Of a DNA stretch of 64,000 bases, positions 1-8,875 are shown one piece after another (position 1 is the first letter of the stretch; each line of letters starts with the position of its first letter). Below the pieces are notes generated by a model. It was given only the letters and a program-made list of their open reading frames with translations. It had not been told where the DNA came from and did not search any database. Origin of the DNA: Thiovibrio sp964588325 (lineage in GTDB: Bacteria > Desulfobacterota > Desulfobulbia > Desulfobulbales > Desulfurivibrionaceae); contig CAZPOR010000011.1 in NCBI GenBank assembly GCA_964588325.1, positions 1 through 64,000 of the forward strand. The letters are read 5' to 3'. The position numbers were made by a program, and so were the translations under genes.

Positions 1-400
1 TGTGCTCCTCGATGCTGCCGGGGTTTTGCAAACTCGCTGCGCTCAAACAGTGCAAATCCCTTTTCGGCAGCCTCTCCGGTGCTCGGCTGCGGGCCAATGG
101 GAAGTCCCCCCCCATTTGTCCTGCCGCGCCTCGCAGACGGGGGCGGGAAAAGACGCGGGAGGTAAGCGAAGACTCCGACTGTCTGAGGGCGAAGCCCGAG
201 TTTTTCCGCGTCCCGCCCTCGGCGAGAAGTAAGGGAAGCCCGAAGGGCCAGGACTGGCTGGGGTGCCTTTTTCTTGTTTCTTCTTTTGGGCACGCAAAAG
301 AAGAAAGAAAAACAGCAGGCAGGGATATATTGCTGGTTTTCTCCGGGATTCTTGCATGAACCAAATCTTTACGCGGCCACAAAAGGGGTATTGACCCGGC
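1..400. other. Leading intergenic region with small palindromes, no convincing gene
   Basis: No frame here reads like a protein: the overlapping open frames on both strands are compositional and lack ribosome sites. The stretch is a patchwork of short self-complementary words, including GGGCGAAGCCC-type repeats near 190-215 and 230-245, and ends in a long A/T hairpin (see 277-306). It looks like a dispersed intergenic element or the decayed 3' end of a gene lying outside the window. Confidence 0.5.
277..306. repeat. Perfect 12-bp purine/pyrimidine hairpin
   Basis: TTTCTTCTTTTG (277-288) pairs exactly with CAAAAGAAGAAA (295-306) around the 6-nt loop GGCACG. One arm is almost all pyrimidine and the other almost all purine. 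There is no proper U-tract beyond the stem, so it is not a classic terminator. It may be a repeat family member or a transcript-stabilising hairpin. Confidence 0.6.
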
Positions 401-1147
401 ATGATTGATATTTCCATGGTGCAGCCCGAAATCCTTTTTGCCGCAGGCGTATTGTTTTTCGCCTATTTCATCCGCGGCATCGCCGGCTTCGGTTCGGCGT
501 TGATCTCCGTGCCCCTGCTGGCCCTCCTTTTTCCTGTTTCGCAGGTGGTGCCTCTTATCGGGTTGCTGGACTGGCTGGCCTCGGTCAGCCAGGGGCTGCC
601 CAACCGGCGGTTCATCCGCTGGCCCGATCTGCTGCCGCTTTTGCCCTTCACCGTGCTGGGTGTTGCCACCGGCCTCTACCTGCATACCGTTTTGGCGCCA
701 ACCAGTCTGCTGCTTGCGCTCTCCATTTTCATCATGCTCTATGCGGTCTATGCCCTGCTGCCGTTTCCGCCCCTGCACGGAGAACGCTGGCTGGCCGGGC
801 CAGCCGGTTTGCTGGGGGGCATGGTGGGGGCGCTTTTCGGCACCGGGGGGCCTTTTTATGTGATCTATCTGACCCTGCGGCAGCTCGATAAAACAGAATT
901 TCGCACCACCATCGCCACGGTATTCGTGATCGACGGGCTGTGCCGCATCGTGGGGTTTTCCTTGAGCGGTTTTTATACCCTGCGGACCCTGGCGTTCTGC
1001 GCGGGAATTGTGCCCCTTGGCGCTCTGGCCCTCTGGCTTGGCGGCAAGGTGCATCTGCGGATCAGCCATGCCGCCTTTGTCCGGCTGGTAAGCCTGATTC
1101 TGCTGGGCAGCGGGATTGCCCTGCTGTTGAAGGCGTTGAAAGGTTAG
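401..1147 (+). CDS. TSUP (TauE/SafE) family sulfite/sulfonate exporter-like permease
   Basis: A 248-residue, very hydrophobic protein with about eight membrane segments in two halves, the usual size and layout of the TSUP family. The conserved early glycine-rich segment (FIRGIAGFGSALISVPLL, residues ~24-41) and the mid-protein GALFGTGGPFYVIYL segment are the two repeated family signatures. Members move sulfur oxyanions or organosulfur anions across the inner membrane; the substrate cannot be read from the sequence. The ATG at 401 lies 13 bases after an AAAAGGGG tract, so an ATG at 416 is also possible. M32 carboxypeptidase follows 37 bases later on the same strand. Confidence 0.85.
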   Translation: MIDISMVQPEILFAAGVLFFAYFIRGIAGFGSALISVPLLALLFPVSQVVPLIGLLDWLASVSQGLPNRRFIRWPDLLPLLPFTVLGVATGLYLHTVLAPTSLLLALSIFIMLYAVYALLPFPPLHGERWLAGPAGLLGGMVGALFGTGGPFYVIYLTLRQLDKTEFRTTIATVFVIDGLCRIVGFSLSGFYTLRTLAFCAGIVPLGALALWLGGKVHLRISHAAFVRLVSLILLGSGIALLLKALKG

Positions 1148-1184
1148 CCGGGATTCCGGCGGCCAACACAGAGAGAGTTGCGTA

Positions 1185-2666
1185 ATGAACACCCTCGCAC
1201 AGTTGAAAAAATATTCCGCCGAACTGGTTGACCTGCACCACACCTTGGCCCTCCTGCAGTGGGACCAGGAGGTGCGCATGCCCCGCCGGGCAGCGGAAGG
1301 GCGGGCCGGGCAGTTTGCCACCCTGAGCGCTTTGGTGCATCGGCGGGAGGTTTCCCCGGAGCTTGGCGTTCTGCTGGTTGAGGCTGAGGCGCGCAAAGAA
1401 GCGCTTTCCGTGGAGGACCGCGCCCTGCTGCGGGTCATGCGGCGGAGCTACAACCAGAACACCAAGCTGCCCGAGGAGTTTGTCTCCGAATTTTCCCGCC
1501 TTACCTCCCAGGCCCAGATGGCCTGGCTTGAAGCGCGGGAGCAATCCGATTTCGCCATTTTTCAACCCCTGCTGGAACGGCTGGTGGCCATGGTCCGGCA
1601 ACAGGCGGAATACCTGGGCTATGCGGCCCATCCCTATGACGCGCTGCTCGATCTGTACGAGGAAGGGCTCACCACCGCCCGGGTGGAAGGGATGTTCGGA
1701 GAACTGCAAGCGCCCCTGGTTGCCATGGTCAAAAGATTCGCCGGACGGTTGGCCCCCTTGTCCTTTGCCGAGCCCTTTGCCCAGTCCGGCCAGGAGCAGT
1801 TTGCCGAACACCTCCTGGTGGCCATGGGCTTTGATTTCAGCCGGGGCTGCCTGGCCCGCTCAGCCCATCCCTTCACCACCACCCTGGGGCACCACGACCG
1901 GCGCATCACCAACCGGTATGCCCCCAAGAGTCTGGATTTCATCTTCGGCGCCCTGCACGAGGGAGGCCACGCCCTCTACGAGCAGGGCATCGACGAACGT
2001 TTGGCTAACAGCCATCTGGATGACGGGGTTTCCCTGGGCATCCACGAGTCGCAATCCCGATTCTGGGAGAATGTCGTAGGGAGAAGCCGATCGTTCTGGC
2101 AGCGGTTTTTCCCTGAGCTGCAACAGGCCTTTCCTGCCCAGTTCGCGCACACGGAGCTTGATGATTTTGTCCGGGGCATCAACGCCGTGAATCCAGGCCT
2201 GATCCGGGTGGACGCCGACGAGTTGACCTACAATCTCCATGTCCTGATCCGGTTTGAGATTGAAAAAGGGCTGATCGAGGGGAGCCTGGAGGTTGCCTCG
2301 TTGCCCCGGGTCTGGCGGGACAAATACCGGCAATACCTCGGGGTGGAGGTTGAATCCGACGCCGGCGGGGTCTTGCAGGACATCCACTGGGCCCATGGCA
2401 GCTTTGGCTATTTCCCCACCTACACCATTGGCAATCTGGCCGCAGCCCAGATATGGGAGGCGTATAAAGGGTATGATCCCGGATTCAGCCGGACCCTGGC
2501 CGAGGGGAACCTGGCAAAGGTCAGAGAGTGGCTGGTCCGGGAGATCCACAGCCACGGTAGCGTGTATCTCCCCGAGGAGCTGCTGGTGCGGGTAACGGGT
2601 GCGCCGCTCTCCGCCCATCCTTTTCTCGCCTATCTGGAGGAGAAGTTCAGCGCGCTGGCCGGCTGA
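1185..2666 (+). CDS. M32 family metallocarboxypeptidase (carboxypeptidase Taq type)
   Basis: This 493-residue cytoplasmic zinc carboxypeptidase has the M32 size. The zinc motif HEGGH is at residues 258-262, with HPFTTTLG just before (~228) and the family block RVDADELTYNLHVLIRFE (~344-361) after it. Such enzymes remove C-terminal residues from peptides with broad specificity. The ATG is preceded by a GAGAGAG ribosome site. The gene is only 37 bases behind the TSUP gene and the pair may be cotranscribed; nothing suggests a shared function. Confidence 0.92.
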   Translation: MNTLAQLKKYSAELVDLHHTLALLQWDQEVRMPRRAAEGRAGQFATLSALVHRREVSPELGVLLVEAEARKEALSVEDRALLRVMRRSYNQNTKLPEEFVSEFSRLTSQAQMAWLEAREQSDFAIFQPLLERLVAMVRQQAEYLGYAAHPYDALLDLYEEGLTTARVEGMFGELQAPLVAMVKRFAGRLAPLSFAEPFAQSGQEQFAEHLLVAMGFDFSRGCLARSAHPFTTTLGHHDRRITNRYAPKSLDFIFGALHEGGHALYEQGIDERLANSHLDDGVSLGIHESQSRFWENVVGRSRSFWQRFFPELQQAFPAQFAHTELDDFVRGINAVNPGLIRVDADELTYNLHVLIRFEIEKGLIEGSLEVASLPRVWRDKYRQYLGVEVESDAGGVLQDIHWAHGSFGYFPTYTIGNLAAAQIWEAYKGYDPGFSRTLAEGNLAKVREWLVREIHSHGSVYLPEELLVRVTGAPLSAHPFLAYLEEKFSALAG

Positions 2667-2794
2667 GCCGGGCGGCGTGCGTGTTTCCAGTCTGTCCATC
2701 TGCGCGGGTCCGGTGATTTTAGCGGCGAATCCCGGCGGGAGCGGGTATACTGACTTCCTCATCCGTTGTGAATACTGAGTCCAAAAAGAAATTC

Positions 2795-4822
2795 ATGAGA
2801 GCCGTTATGGTCCATCTTCGTGTATTGCTGGCGTCGGCGCTGTTCTTTTGCGCACTCGGCGGGAGTGTTTCGCCGGTCCGGGCTGCCCAGGATCCCTTTC
2901 CCCTCTATGATTGCATCACGCCCAATGTCGCGTTCTGGCGGGATATTTATGCCAAGTATCCCTCCTCGCAGGGGGTGCTCCACGACAAGCGGGACTTGCG
3001 CATTATCTACGAGGTGCTGGATGTCGAGGGAACCTGGGAAAACGGAGCCCGGGAACGGGACCGGCAGAGGATAGAACGGGCCAAGGAGAGGTATCTGGAA
3101 ATTTTCAAATCCCTCGCCGCTGGCGCGTCCCCCCAGACCAGGGAGGAAAAACGGGTGGCCGCGCTCTTCGGGGCAAGGGCCACTCCCGAGGATTTCCGGC
3201 TGGCCCAGGAGAATATCCGTTTCCAGTCGGGCCAGAAGGATAATTTCCGGAAAGGGCTGATCCGCTCCGGCGCCTATCTGGAGGAGATCAAGCAGATCAT
3301 GACGAGCTACGGGGTGCCCGAGGATTTGGCCTATCTGCCCCATGTGGAATCATCCTTCAACTACAAGGCGTACAGCAAGTTCGGCGCGGCCGGGATCTGG
3401 CAGTTCACCGAATCCTCGGGCAAGCAGTTCAAGCTGGATGTGGACTATGCCATTGACGAGCGGCGCGATCCGCTCAAGGCCACGCATGCCGCGGCACGCA
3501 TGCTGCGGCATAATTACGAAAAACTCGGCACCTGGCCCTTGGCGGTAACCGCCTATAATCACGGGATCAACGGCATGATGCGGGCCAAGGCGGCCAAGGG
3601 GGATTATGAAAGGATCTTCCAGGAGCATGAGAGTGAGTTGTTCAAGTTTGCCTCGCGGAATTTCTACTCGGAATTTCTCGCCGCCAGGGAGGTAGCCAAG
3701 AACTATCCGGCTTTTTTCGGCCCGCTTCCCATTGAGCAGCCGGTCAACAGCAAGGGTGTGGTGCTGCCCAACTATGCCATGGTGGACGATCTGGTCAAGC
3801 ATCTCAAGGTCGATCTGGAAACCTTCAAGGCTTTGAATCCAGCCCTGCGCGAGCCGGTATACAAGGGCCAGAAACTGATTCCCAAGGGCTACGAGGTGCG
3901 GGTGCCGCAACAGGGCAAGATCGTGCGGCTGGCGGACAATATCCCCCCGCAGATTCTCAAGGAGGATCAGGCGCAAACCACCATGTATCAAGTGCGCCAG
4001 GGAGACACCGCCTTTTCCATCGCCCGGCAGCATGGCGTTACGGTGACCGATCTTCTGCGGGGGAATGGGCTTGACGACCAGGCGGTGATCTGTCCCGGAC
4101 AGAACCTGCGGATTCCAGGGCCGGATGAACAGGGACGCGTGCGGTTGGTTGCCACGGAAAGGAAAAAAGTGGATCCCCAGCCCCTGCCCGGCCTGACCCC
4201 GAAGACGGCTGCGCAGCCCAGCGCCGCGTCCGGGCCCGTGGCCAAGATGGAGGGCGCGCCGGTTGCGGCGTTGGGGTCTCCGCCGCCCACGGCGGCTTCG
4301 GAGCCGGAGGGTGTTGCGGCCCAAACCCCGGCCAGGGGCGCGCAGTGCCCGCCCCTCAATCCGGCCAAGGTTCTGGGCAATCTCGGGGTGGAGGTGGTCA
4401 CGAAGCAGGGCAAGACCCATGGCGTCGTCCGGGTGGAGGCCGAGGAAACCCTGGGGCATTATGCGCGCTGGCTCGGGGTTCGGGCCTGGGATCTGCGCCG
4501 ACTGAACAACTTGCGCTACGAGCAGTCCCTCTCCGTGGACCAGAAGATCAAGATTCCCCTTGCCAAGGGAGGCAAGGCGCGGTTTGAGGCCCAGCGCTAT
4601 GAGTTTCACAAGGAGATTGTCGAGGATTTCTTCGCCGCCTACCGGCTGCTGGAAGGTACTCGCACCTATCGGGTGAAACAGGGGGATACCATCTGGTCGC
4701 TGTGCGAGAACGAATTCGAGCTGCCGTTCTGGTTGATAAAAAAATATAATGAATCCGTTAACTTCGCTCAGTTGAAACCGGGAATGCGGTTGGTGGTGCC
4801 CCGCGTTGAACCGATTCGCTGA
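2795..4822 (+). CDS. mltD: Membrane-bound lytic murein transglycosylase D with LysM repeats
   Basis: A ~675-residue exported muramidase-like enzyme. After a signal peptide (hydrophobic LLASALFFCALGG, ending near VRAA) comes a DUF-like helical lead, then the SLT family 1D catalytic domain: DLAYLPHVESSFNYKAYS carries the catalytic Glu, followed by GAAGIWQF and AVTAYNHGING. Three LysM peptidoglycan-binding modules follow; two are clear (YQVRQGDTAFSIARQHG and YRVKQGDTIWSLCENEF), separated by a Pro/Ala-rich linker. It cleaves glycan strands to anhydromuropeptides in the periplasm. Start choice is uncertain: GTG 2768, ATG 2795 and ATG 2807 are all in frame, with only 2807 showing a GAGAG site. pepN follows after 19 bases. 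Confidence 0.9.
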   Translation: MRAVMVHLRVLLASALFFCALGGSVSPVRAAQDPFPLYDCITPNVAFWRDIYAKYPSSQGVLHDKRDLRIIYEVLDVEGTWENGARERDRQRIERAKERYLEIFKSLAAGASPQTREEKRVAALFGARATPEDFRLAQENIRFQSGQKDNFRKGLIRSGAYLEEIKQIMTSYGVPEDLAYLPHVESSFNYKAYSKFGAAGIWQFTESSGKQFKLDVDYAIDERRDPLKATHAAARMLRHNYEKLGTWPLAVTAYNHGINGMMRAKAAKGDYERIFQEHESELFKFASRNFYSEFLAAREVAKNYPAFFGPLPIEQPVNSKGVVLPNYAMVDDLVKHLKVDLETFKALNPALREPVYKGQKLIPKGYEVRVPQQGKIVRLADNIPPQILKEDQAQTTMYQVRQGDTAFSIARQHGVTVTDLLRGNGLDDQAVICPGQNLRIPGPDEQGRVRLVATERKKVDPQPLPGLTPKTAAQPSAASGPVAKMEGAPVAALGSPPPTAASEPEGVAAQTPARGAQCPPLNPAKVLGNLGVEVVTKQGKTHGVVRVEAEETLGHYARWLGVRAWDLRRLNNLRYEQSLSVDQKIKIPLAKGGKARFEAQRYEFHKEIVEDFFAAYRLLEGTRTYRVKQGDTIWSLCENEFELPFWLIKKYNESVNFAQLKPGMRLVVPRVEPIR

Positions 4823-4841
4823 CCCTCTTGTGGACTGATCC

Positions 4842-7481
4842 ATGGCTGCCCAACCCACAACCATTCTGCTCAAGGATTACCGTCCGCCCGCCTACTTGAT
4901 CGAAGAGGTGGCGCTCGGTGTGGACCTGTTCGAGGAACGGGCCCGGGTCTGTTCCCGCCTGGTCTGCCGCCGGAATATCCAGGCTGCATCGGACTCCCCC
5001 CTTGTGCTTCAGGGGCGGAAGCTGGCGCTGAAGGGGATTGTTTTGGATGGCATCGCCCTCGCTCCGGACCAGTATCGGCTGGACGATGAAACCCTCACCA
5101 TCCCTGCGGCGCCGGAGCGGTTCGTGCTTGAGATCGAAACCGAGCTCTATCCCCAGGACAACACCTCCCTTGACGGGTTGTACCGCTCCAGCGGCAATTT
5201 TTGCACCCAGTGCGAGGCCGAGGGGTTCCGCACAATCACCTATTTCCTCGACCGGCCCGATGTGCTGGCCCGGTACGAGGTAACGATCAGCGCGGAGCAA
5301 GAGCGCTACCCGGTGCTGCTGGCCAACGGCAACCGGGTAGAGGCCGGGGAGCTGCCCCAAGGCCGCCATTACGCACGCTGGCAGGACCCCTTTCCCAAGC
5401 CCTCGTACCTTTTTGCCATGGTTGCGGGCAATCTGGTCAAGATCGCGGACACCTTTGTCACCCGCTCCGGCCGCCAGGTGGCCCTGGAGATCTATGTCGA
5501 AGCGCATAACCGGGACAAATGCGGCCATGCCATGGATTCGCTCAAAAAGGCCATGGCTTGGGACGAGGAAACCTTTGGCCTGGAGTACGATCTCGACCAG
5601 TACATGATCGTGGCGGTGGACGATTTCAACATGGGCGCCATGGAGAACAAGGGGCTCAATGTTTTTAATTCCAAGTACGTGCTGGCCCGGCCGGATACCG
5701 CCACGGATGCGGATTACGAGGGGATCGAGGCGGTCATCGCCCACGAGTATTTCCACAACTGGACCGGCAATCGGGTCACCTGTAGGGACTGGTTCCAGCT
5801 CAGCCTCAAGGAAGGGCTCACCGTGTTCCGCGATCAGCAGTTCACCGCGGACCAGGTCTCTGCCGCGGTCAAGCGCATCCACGATGTCCGGCTTTTGCGC
5901 AACGTGCAGTTTCCCGAGGACAACGGCCCCATGGCCCATCCGGTGCGGCCCGATTCCTTTATGGAGATCAACAACTTCTACACCGTCACCATCTATGAAA
6001 AAGGGGCCGAGATCATCCGGATGCTGCACACCCTTTTGGGTCAGGAGTTGTTCCGTCAGGGGTTGGCACTGTACCTTGCGCGACACGACGGCCAGGCCGC
6101 CACCACCGATGATTTTGTCCAGGCCATGGCCGAGGTCTCGGGCCGCGATCTGACCCAGTTCAAGCGGTGGTACACCCAGGCCGGCACCCCGCAACTCAAA
6201 GTGCAGGGCGAGCATGACTCCCAGTCCCGCACCTATACCCTGCGTTTGGAGCAAAGCACCCCACCCACTCCGGGCCAGCCGGAAAAGGAGCCGCTCCATA
6301 TCCCGGTTTCTCTTGGGTTGCTGGACAGTCAGGGCAGGGAGATGGAACTGGTCTGCCCGGAGCGGCAGAGGGAAGCGGATCGCTCCCTGTTCGAGCTGCG
6401 CAACGGTCGGGAGACCATCCGGTTCAGCGCGGTGGAGGAACAACCGCGCCTCTCGATTTTGCGCAATTTCTCCGCGCCGCTCAAGGTCGCATACGATTGT
6501 GACGAGGAAGAGCTGCTCTTTCTCTTCCGGTATGACCGTGACCCTTTTAACCGCTGGGAGGCGGGGCAATGCCTGGCCAGCCGCTTGCTTCTCGGGCTGG
6601 TGGAGGATTTCCGGCACAACCGCCCCCTGATTTTGGACCAACGGTTTATCGAGGCCTGCGGCCGGGTGCTTGATCGCGAAACCTTGGGGGATAAGGGACT
6701 CCTCGCTCTGCTGCTCACCCTGCCCTCGGAGGAATACCTGGCCGAGCAGATGGAGGTGGTGGATGTCGAGGGGATTCACGCGGCCCGCCTTTTTGCCCGG
6801 CAGACCCTGGCCCGTTCCCTCCGTCCCCTGTGGGAGCAAACGTATCAGGCCAACCAGGCCAGCGGCCCATACCGTTACGAACCCAAGCTGGCAGGGCAAA
6901 GGGCGTTGCGCAATCTCTGCCTTGCCTATCTGGTGAGCCTCGAAGACGATGACGCGGTCCAGATGGCCCTTGAGCAGTTCGCCACATCCGATAACATGAC
7001 CGATCAGATGGCCGCTTTCTCGCCCCTGGCCCATTCCGGTCGCGCCGAGCGGCGACAGGTCATCGCTGATTTCTACCAGCAGTGGCAGGGTGATCCCCTG
7101 GTGCTGGACAAGTGGTTTGCGGTGCAGGCCACGGCGGCGCTGCCCCAAACCCTGGACGAGGTGCAAGCGCTCATGGCGCATCCGGCCTTCCAATTGAAGA
7201 ACCCCAACAAGGTCCGCGCCCTGCTGGGCTCCTTTGCTGGGGGTAATCCCCTCTGTTTCCATGAGTTGTCCGGCCGGGGCTATGCCTTTCTCGCCGAGCA
7301 GATTTTGGCCCTCGATCCGCTCAACCCGCAGGTCGCCGCCCGTCTGGCGGCCCGGCTCGGCCGGGGAGCGCGCTATGACGCAACCCGGCGAGGCCTGATG
7401 CGGGGTCAGCTCGAGCGGATTGTCGCCAACAAGTCATTGTCCCGGGATGTGTTCGAGGTGGTGAGTAAGAGTTTGGGGTGA
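4842..7481 (+). CDS. pepN: Aminopeptidase N (M1 family)
   Basis: The 879-residue length matches Gram-negative PepN. The exopeptidase motif GAMEN is at residues 265-269 and the zinc motif HEYFH at 301-305, followed at the standard distance by the third ligand Glu 324. The C-terminal half is the all-helical DUF3458 region of PepN. It removes N-terminal amino acids from peptides in the cytoplasm. It lies 19 bases downstream of mltD on the same strand. All family residues are intact, in contrast to the second M1-type protein at 12344-15430. Confidence 0.96.
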   Translation: MAAQPTTILLKDYRPPAYLIEEVALGVDLFEERARVCSRLVCRRNIQAASDSPLVLQGRKLALKGIVLDGIALAPDQYRLDDETLTIPAAPERFVLEIETELYPQDNTSLDGLYRSSGNFCTQCEAEGFRTITYFLDRPDVLARYEVTISAEQERYPVLLANGNRVEAGELPQGRHYARWQDPFPKPSYLFAMVAGNLVKIADTFVTRSGRQVALEIYVEAHNRDKCGHAMDSLKKAMAWDEETFGLEYDLDQYMIVAVDDFNMGAMENKGLNVFNSKYVLARPDTATDADYEGIEAVIAHEYFHNWTGNRVTCRDWFQLSLKEGLTVFRDQQFTADQVSAAVKRIHDVRLLRNVQFPEDNGPMAHPVRPDSFMEINNFYTVTIYEKGAEIIRMLHTLLGQELFRQGLALYLARHDGQAATTDDFVQAMAEVSGRDLTQFKRWYTQAGTPQLKVQGEHDSQSRTYTLRLEQSTPPTPGQPEKEPLHIPVSLGLLDSQGREMELVCPERQREADRSLFELRNGRETIRFSAVEEQPRLSILRNFSAPLKVAYDCDEEELLFLFRYDRDPFNRWEAGQCLASRLLLGLVEDFRHNRPLILDQRFIEACGRVLDRETLGDKGLLALLLTLPSEEYLAEQMEVVDVEGIHAARLFARQTLARSLRPLWEQTYQANQASGPYRYEPKLAGQRALRNLCLAYLVSLEDDDAVQMALEQFATSDNMTDQMAAFSPLAHSGRAERRQVIADFYQQWQGDPLVLDKWFAVQATAALPQTLDEVQALMAHPAFQLKNPNKVRALLGSFAGGNPLCFHELSGRGYAFLAEQILALDPLNPQVAARLAARLGRGARYDATRRGLMRGQLERIVANKSLSRDVFEVVSKSLG

Positions 7482-7528
7482 GGCATATTTTCTGGACCAA
7501 CAAACAAGAGGGAATCGTAACAACTGCC

Positions 7529-7600
7529 CTTCGACAGGCTCAGGCCGAACGGACCTTGTCTTAATATATTGATATTCCGTTCGTGCTGAGCCTGTCGAAG
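7529..7600. repeat. Imperfect inverted repeat with CTTCGACAGGCTCAG arms
   Basis: A 24-nt arm (7529-7552) and its near reverse complement (7577-7600, 22 of 24 matching) flank an AT-rich 24-nt spacer containing TTAATATATTGATATT. It sits between pepN and the MoaE-like gene. The arm word CTTCGACAGGCTCAG resembles a widespread dispersed intergenic repeat; that link is from memory. It could act as a transcript end or a mobile palindrome. Confidence 0.65.
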
Positions 7601-7658
7601 CACTTGTTTGAAGCAAATTTCGAGTTGTTATGAGTCCAACAGACAAACAGGTACGCAC

Positions 7659-8024
7659 ATGGATATTTCAAAAACGATTGCCGAGATGAAGAAGAACCCC
7701 GCCTTTGCCGAGAACGTCGGCATGGTCCTGGTCCACAACGGCGTGGTCCGGGCCTGGTCGCGCAAGACCAGGGAAGGGGTCACCGCCCTTGAAGTCACCC
7801 CGGATCAGAAAAAGGTCGAGGCGATCCGCCAGGAATTCCTGCAAAAGCCGGGGATCTTCGACATCGTCATCGAGGCCAAGAGCGGCAGGTTCCAGCCCGG
7901 CGACGATCTGCTCTTCATCATCGTGGCCGGCGATATCCGGGAGAACGTGAAGCCGGTGCTGGGCGATCTCTTGGACCGCATCAAGGCAGAGGCCATCGGT
8001 AAAAAGGAAGTGCTGTCGGACTGA
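7659..8024 (+). CDS. MoaE-like protein (molybdopterin synthase catalytic subunit family)
   Basis: A 121-residue protein. The opening VGMVLVHNGVVRAWSR and the closing GDDLLFIIVAGDIRENV resemble MoaE, which transfers sulfur from MoaD to cyclic pyranopterin monophosphate. It is shorter than enteric MoaE (~150) and I do not see the conserved C-terminal catalytic lysine block, so its activity is inferred only. No moaD, moaA or moaC is nearby. I chose the ATG at 7659 because family similarity begins there; upstream in-frame codons run into the inverted repeat. The efp gene follows after 88 bases. Confidence 0.65.
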   Translation: MDISKTIAEMKKNPAFAENVGMVLVHNGVVRAWSRKTREGVTALEVTPDQKKVEAIRQEFLQKPGIFDIVIEAKSGRFQPGDDLLFIIVAGDIRENVKPVLGDLLDRIKAEAIGKKEVLSD

Positions 8025-8112
8025 ACTTCACCCTTGCAAAAATGCGGGAATCCGGTTAGTAAGGTGCCGCACCGTATTTTTTTGACTTGACTGCCACAGG
8101 GAGAAAACGAGT

Positions 8113-8676
8113 ATGTATTCCGCTTCTGAGTTTCGCAAAGGCTTAAAGGTTCAGATCGACGGCGAACCGTATGTGATGACGGATTTTTCATTTTCCAAGC
8201 CCGGCAAGGGTCAGGCCCTGTACCGCGCCCGTTTGCGGAACATGATCACCGGCAACGCCTTTGAAAAGACCTTTCGCTCCAACGACAAGCTGGAAAAGGC
8301 CGCCCTTGAGGAGAGGACCATGCAGTACCTCTATTGCCAGGGCGATGCCTATACCTTCATGGACAACGCCAATTACGAGCAGTTGGAGATCTCCAAGGAG
8401 CAACTGGGCGATGCCATCAATTTTCTCACCGACAACATGGATGTGGAGGTGTTGCAGTACAACGGCCGCCCCATCGGCGTTACCCTGCCCAACTTCGTCA
8501 ACCTCAAGGTCACCCAGTCCGACCCGTGGGTCAAGGGCGACACCAGCGGCAGCGACTCCAAGCCGGTGACCCTGGAAACCGGCTATGTGGTCCAGGTGCC
8601 GCCCTTCATCGAGGAAGGCGACAAGCTGCAGATCGACACCCGCACCGGGGGGTATGTTACTCGGGTCAAGGAGTAA
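8113..8676 (+). CDS. efp: Translation elongation factor P
   Basis: A 187-residue protein, the normal EF-P length, with KOW-like N domain and two OB folds. It relieves ribosome stalling at polyproline. The loop SKPGKGQALYRARL carries Lys 32, equivalent to the lysine that EpmA modifies with beta-lysine in enterics. The C-terminal signature GYVVQVPPFIEEGDKLQIDTRTGGY is complete. A CAGGGAGAAAA ribosome site precedes the ATG. The presence of epmA 200 bases downstream supports modification of Lys 32. Confidence 0.97.
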   Translation: MYSASEFRKGLKVQIDGEPYVMTDFSFSKPGKGQALYRARLRNMITGNAFEKTFRSNDKLEKAALEERTMQYLYCQGDAYTFMDNANYEQLEISKEQLGDAINFLTDNMDVEVLQYNGRPIGVTLPNFVNLKVTQSDPWVKGDTSGSDSKPVTLETGYVVQVPPFIEEGDKLQIDTRTGGYVTRVKE

Positions 8677-8679
8677 TCT

Positions 8680-8785
8680 GTAAACGTCCAGCAGCACCGC
8701 ATCTGCTTTGTCATCGGCCTGCTCGTGTGCAATAGCACACTTCGCAGACCTCTTCCGCGCATCTGCGGCACTACTGAACGTTTAC
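8680..8785 (-). ncRNA. Long nested hairpin element between efp and epmA, candidate structured RNA
   Basis: Outer arms of 27 nt (8680-8706 and 8759-8785) enclose a 7-bp inner stem (8716-8722 with 8744-8750) and a terminal 6-bp hairpin GTGTGC/GCACAC (8725-8740). The outer arms differ at six places. Four of these, and one in the inner stem, are transitions that give G-U pairs when the minus strand is transcribed but C-A mismatches on the plus strand. The other two outer differences form a small symmetric internal loop. That asymmetry favours a minus-strand RNA. No promoter was identified, and it could instead be a dispersed palindromic repeat or a terminator-like end of efp. Confidence 0.45.
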
Positions 8786-8875
8786 ATCGCAGTGATGACA
8801 TTCATGTTTCCGTTTCCGGCGAATGATTATGAATAACCATGGGGCGGCGGCCTTAATATTGCATCGATAACGACT

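Noticed and set aside
4758..7262. 834-codon open frame on the minus strand
   Set aside because: Antisense shadow of pepN, which has all catalytic motifs.
7529..7600. Repeat arms as a CRISPR fragment
   Set aside because: Only one inverted pair, no spaced direct repeats and no cas genes.
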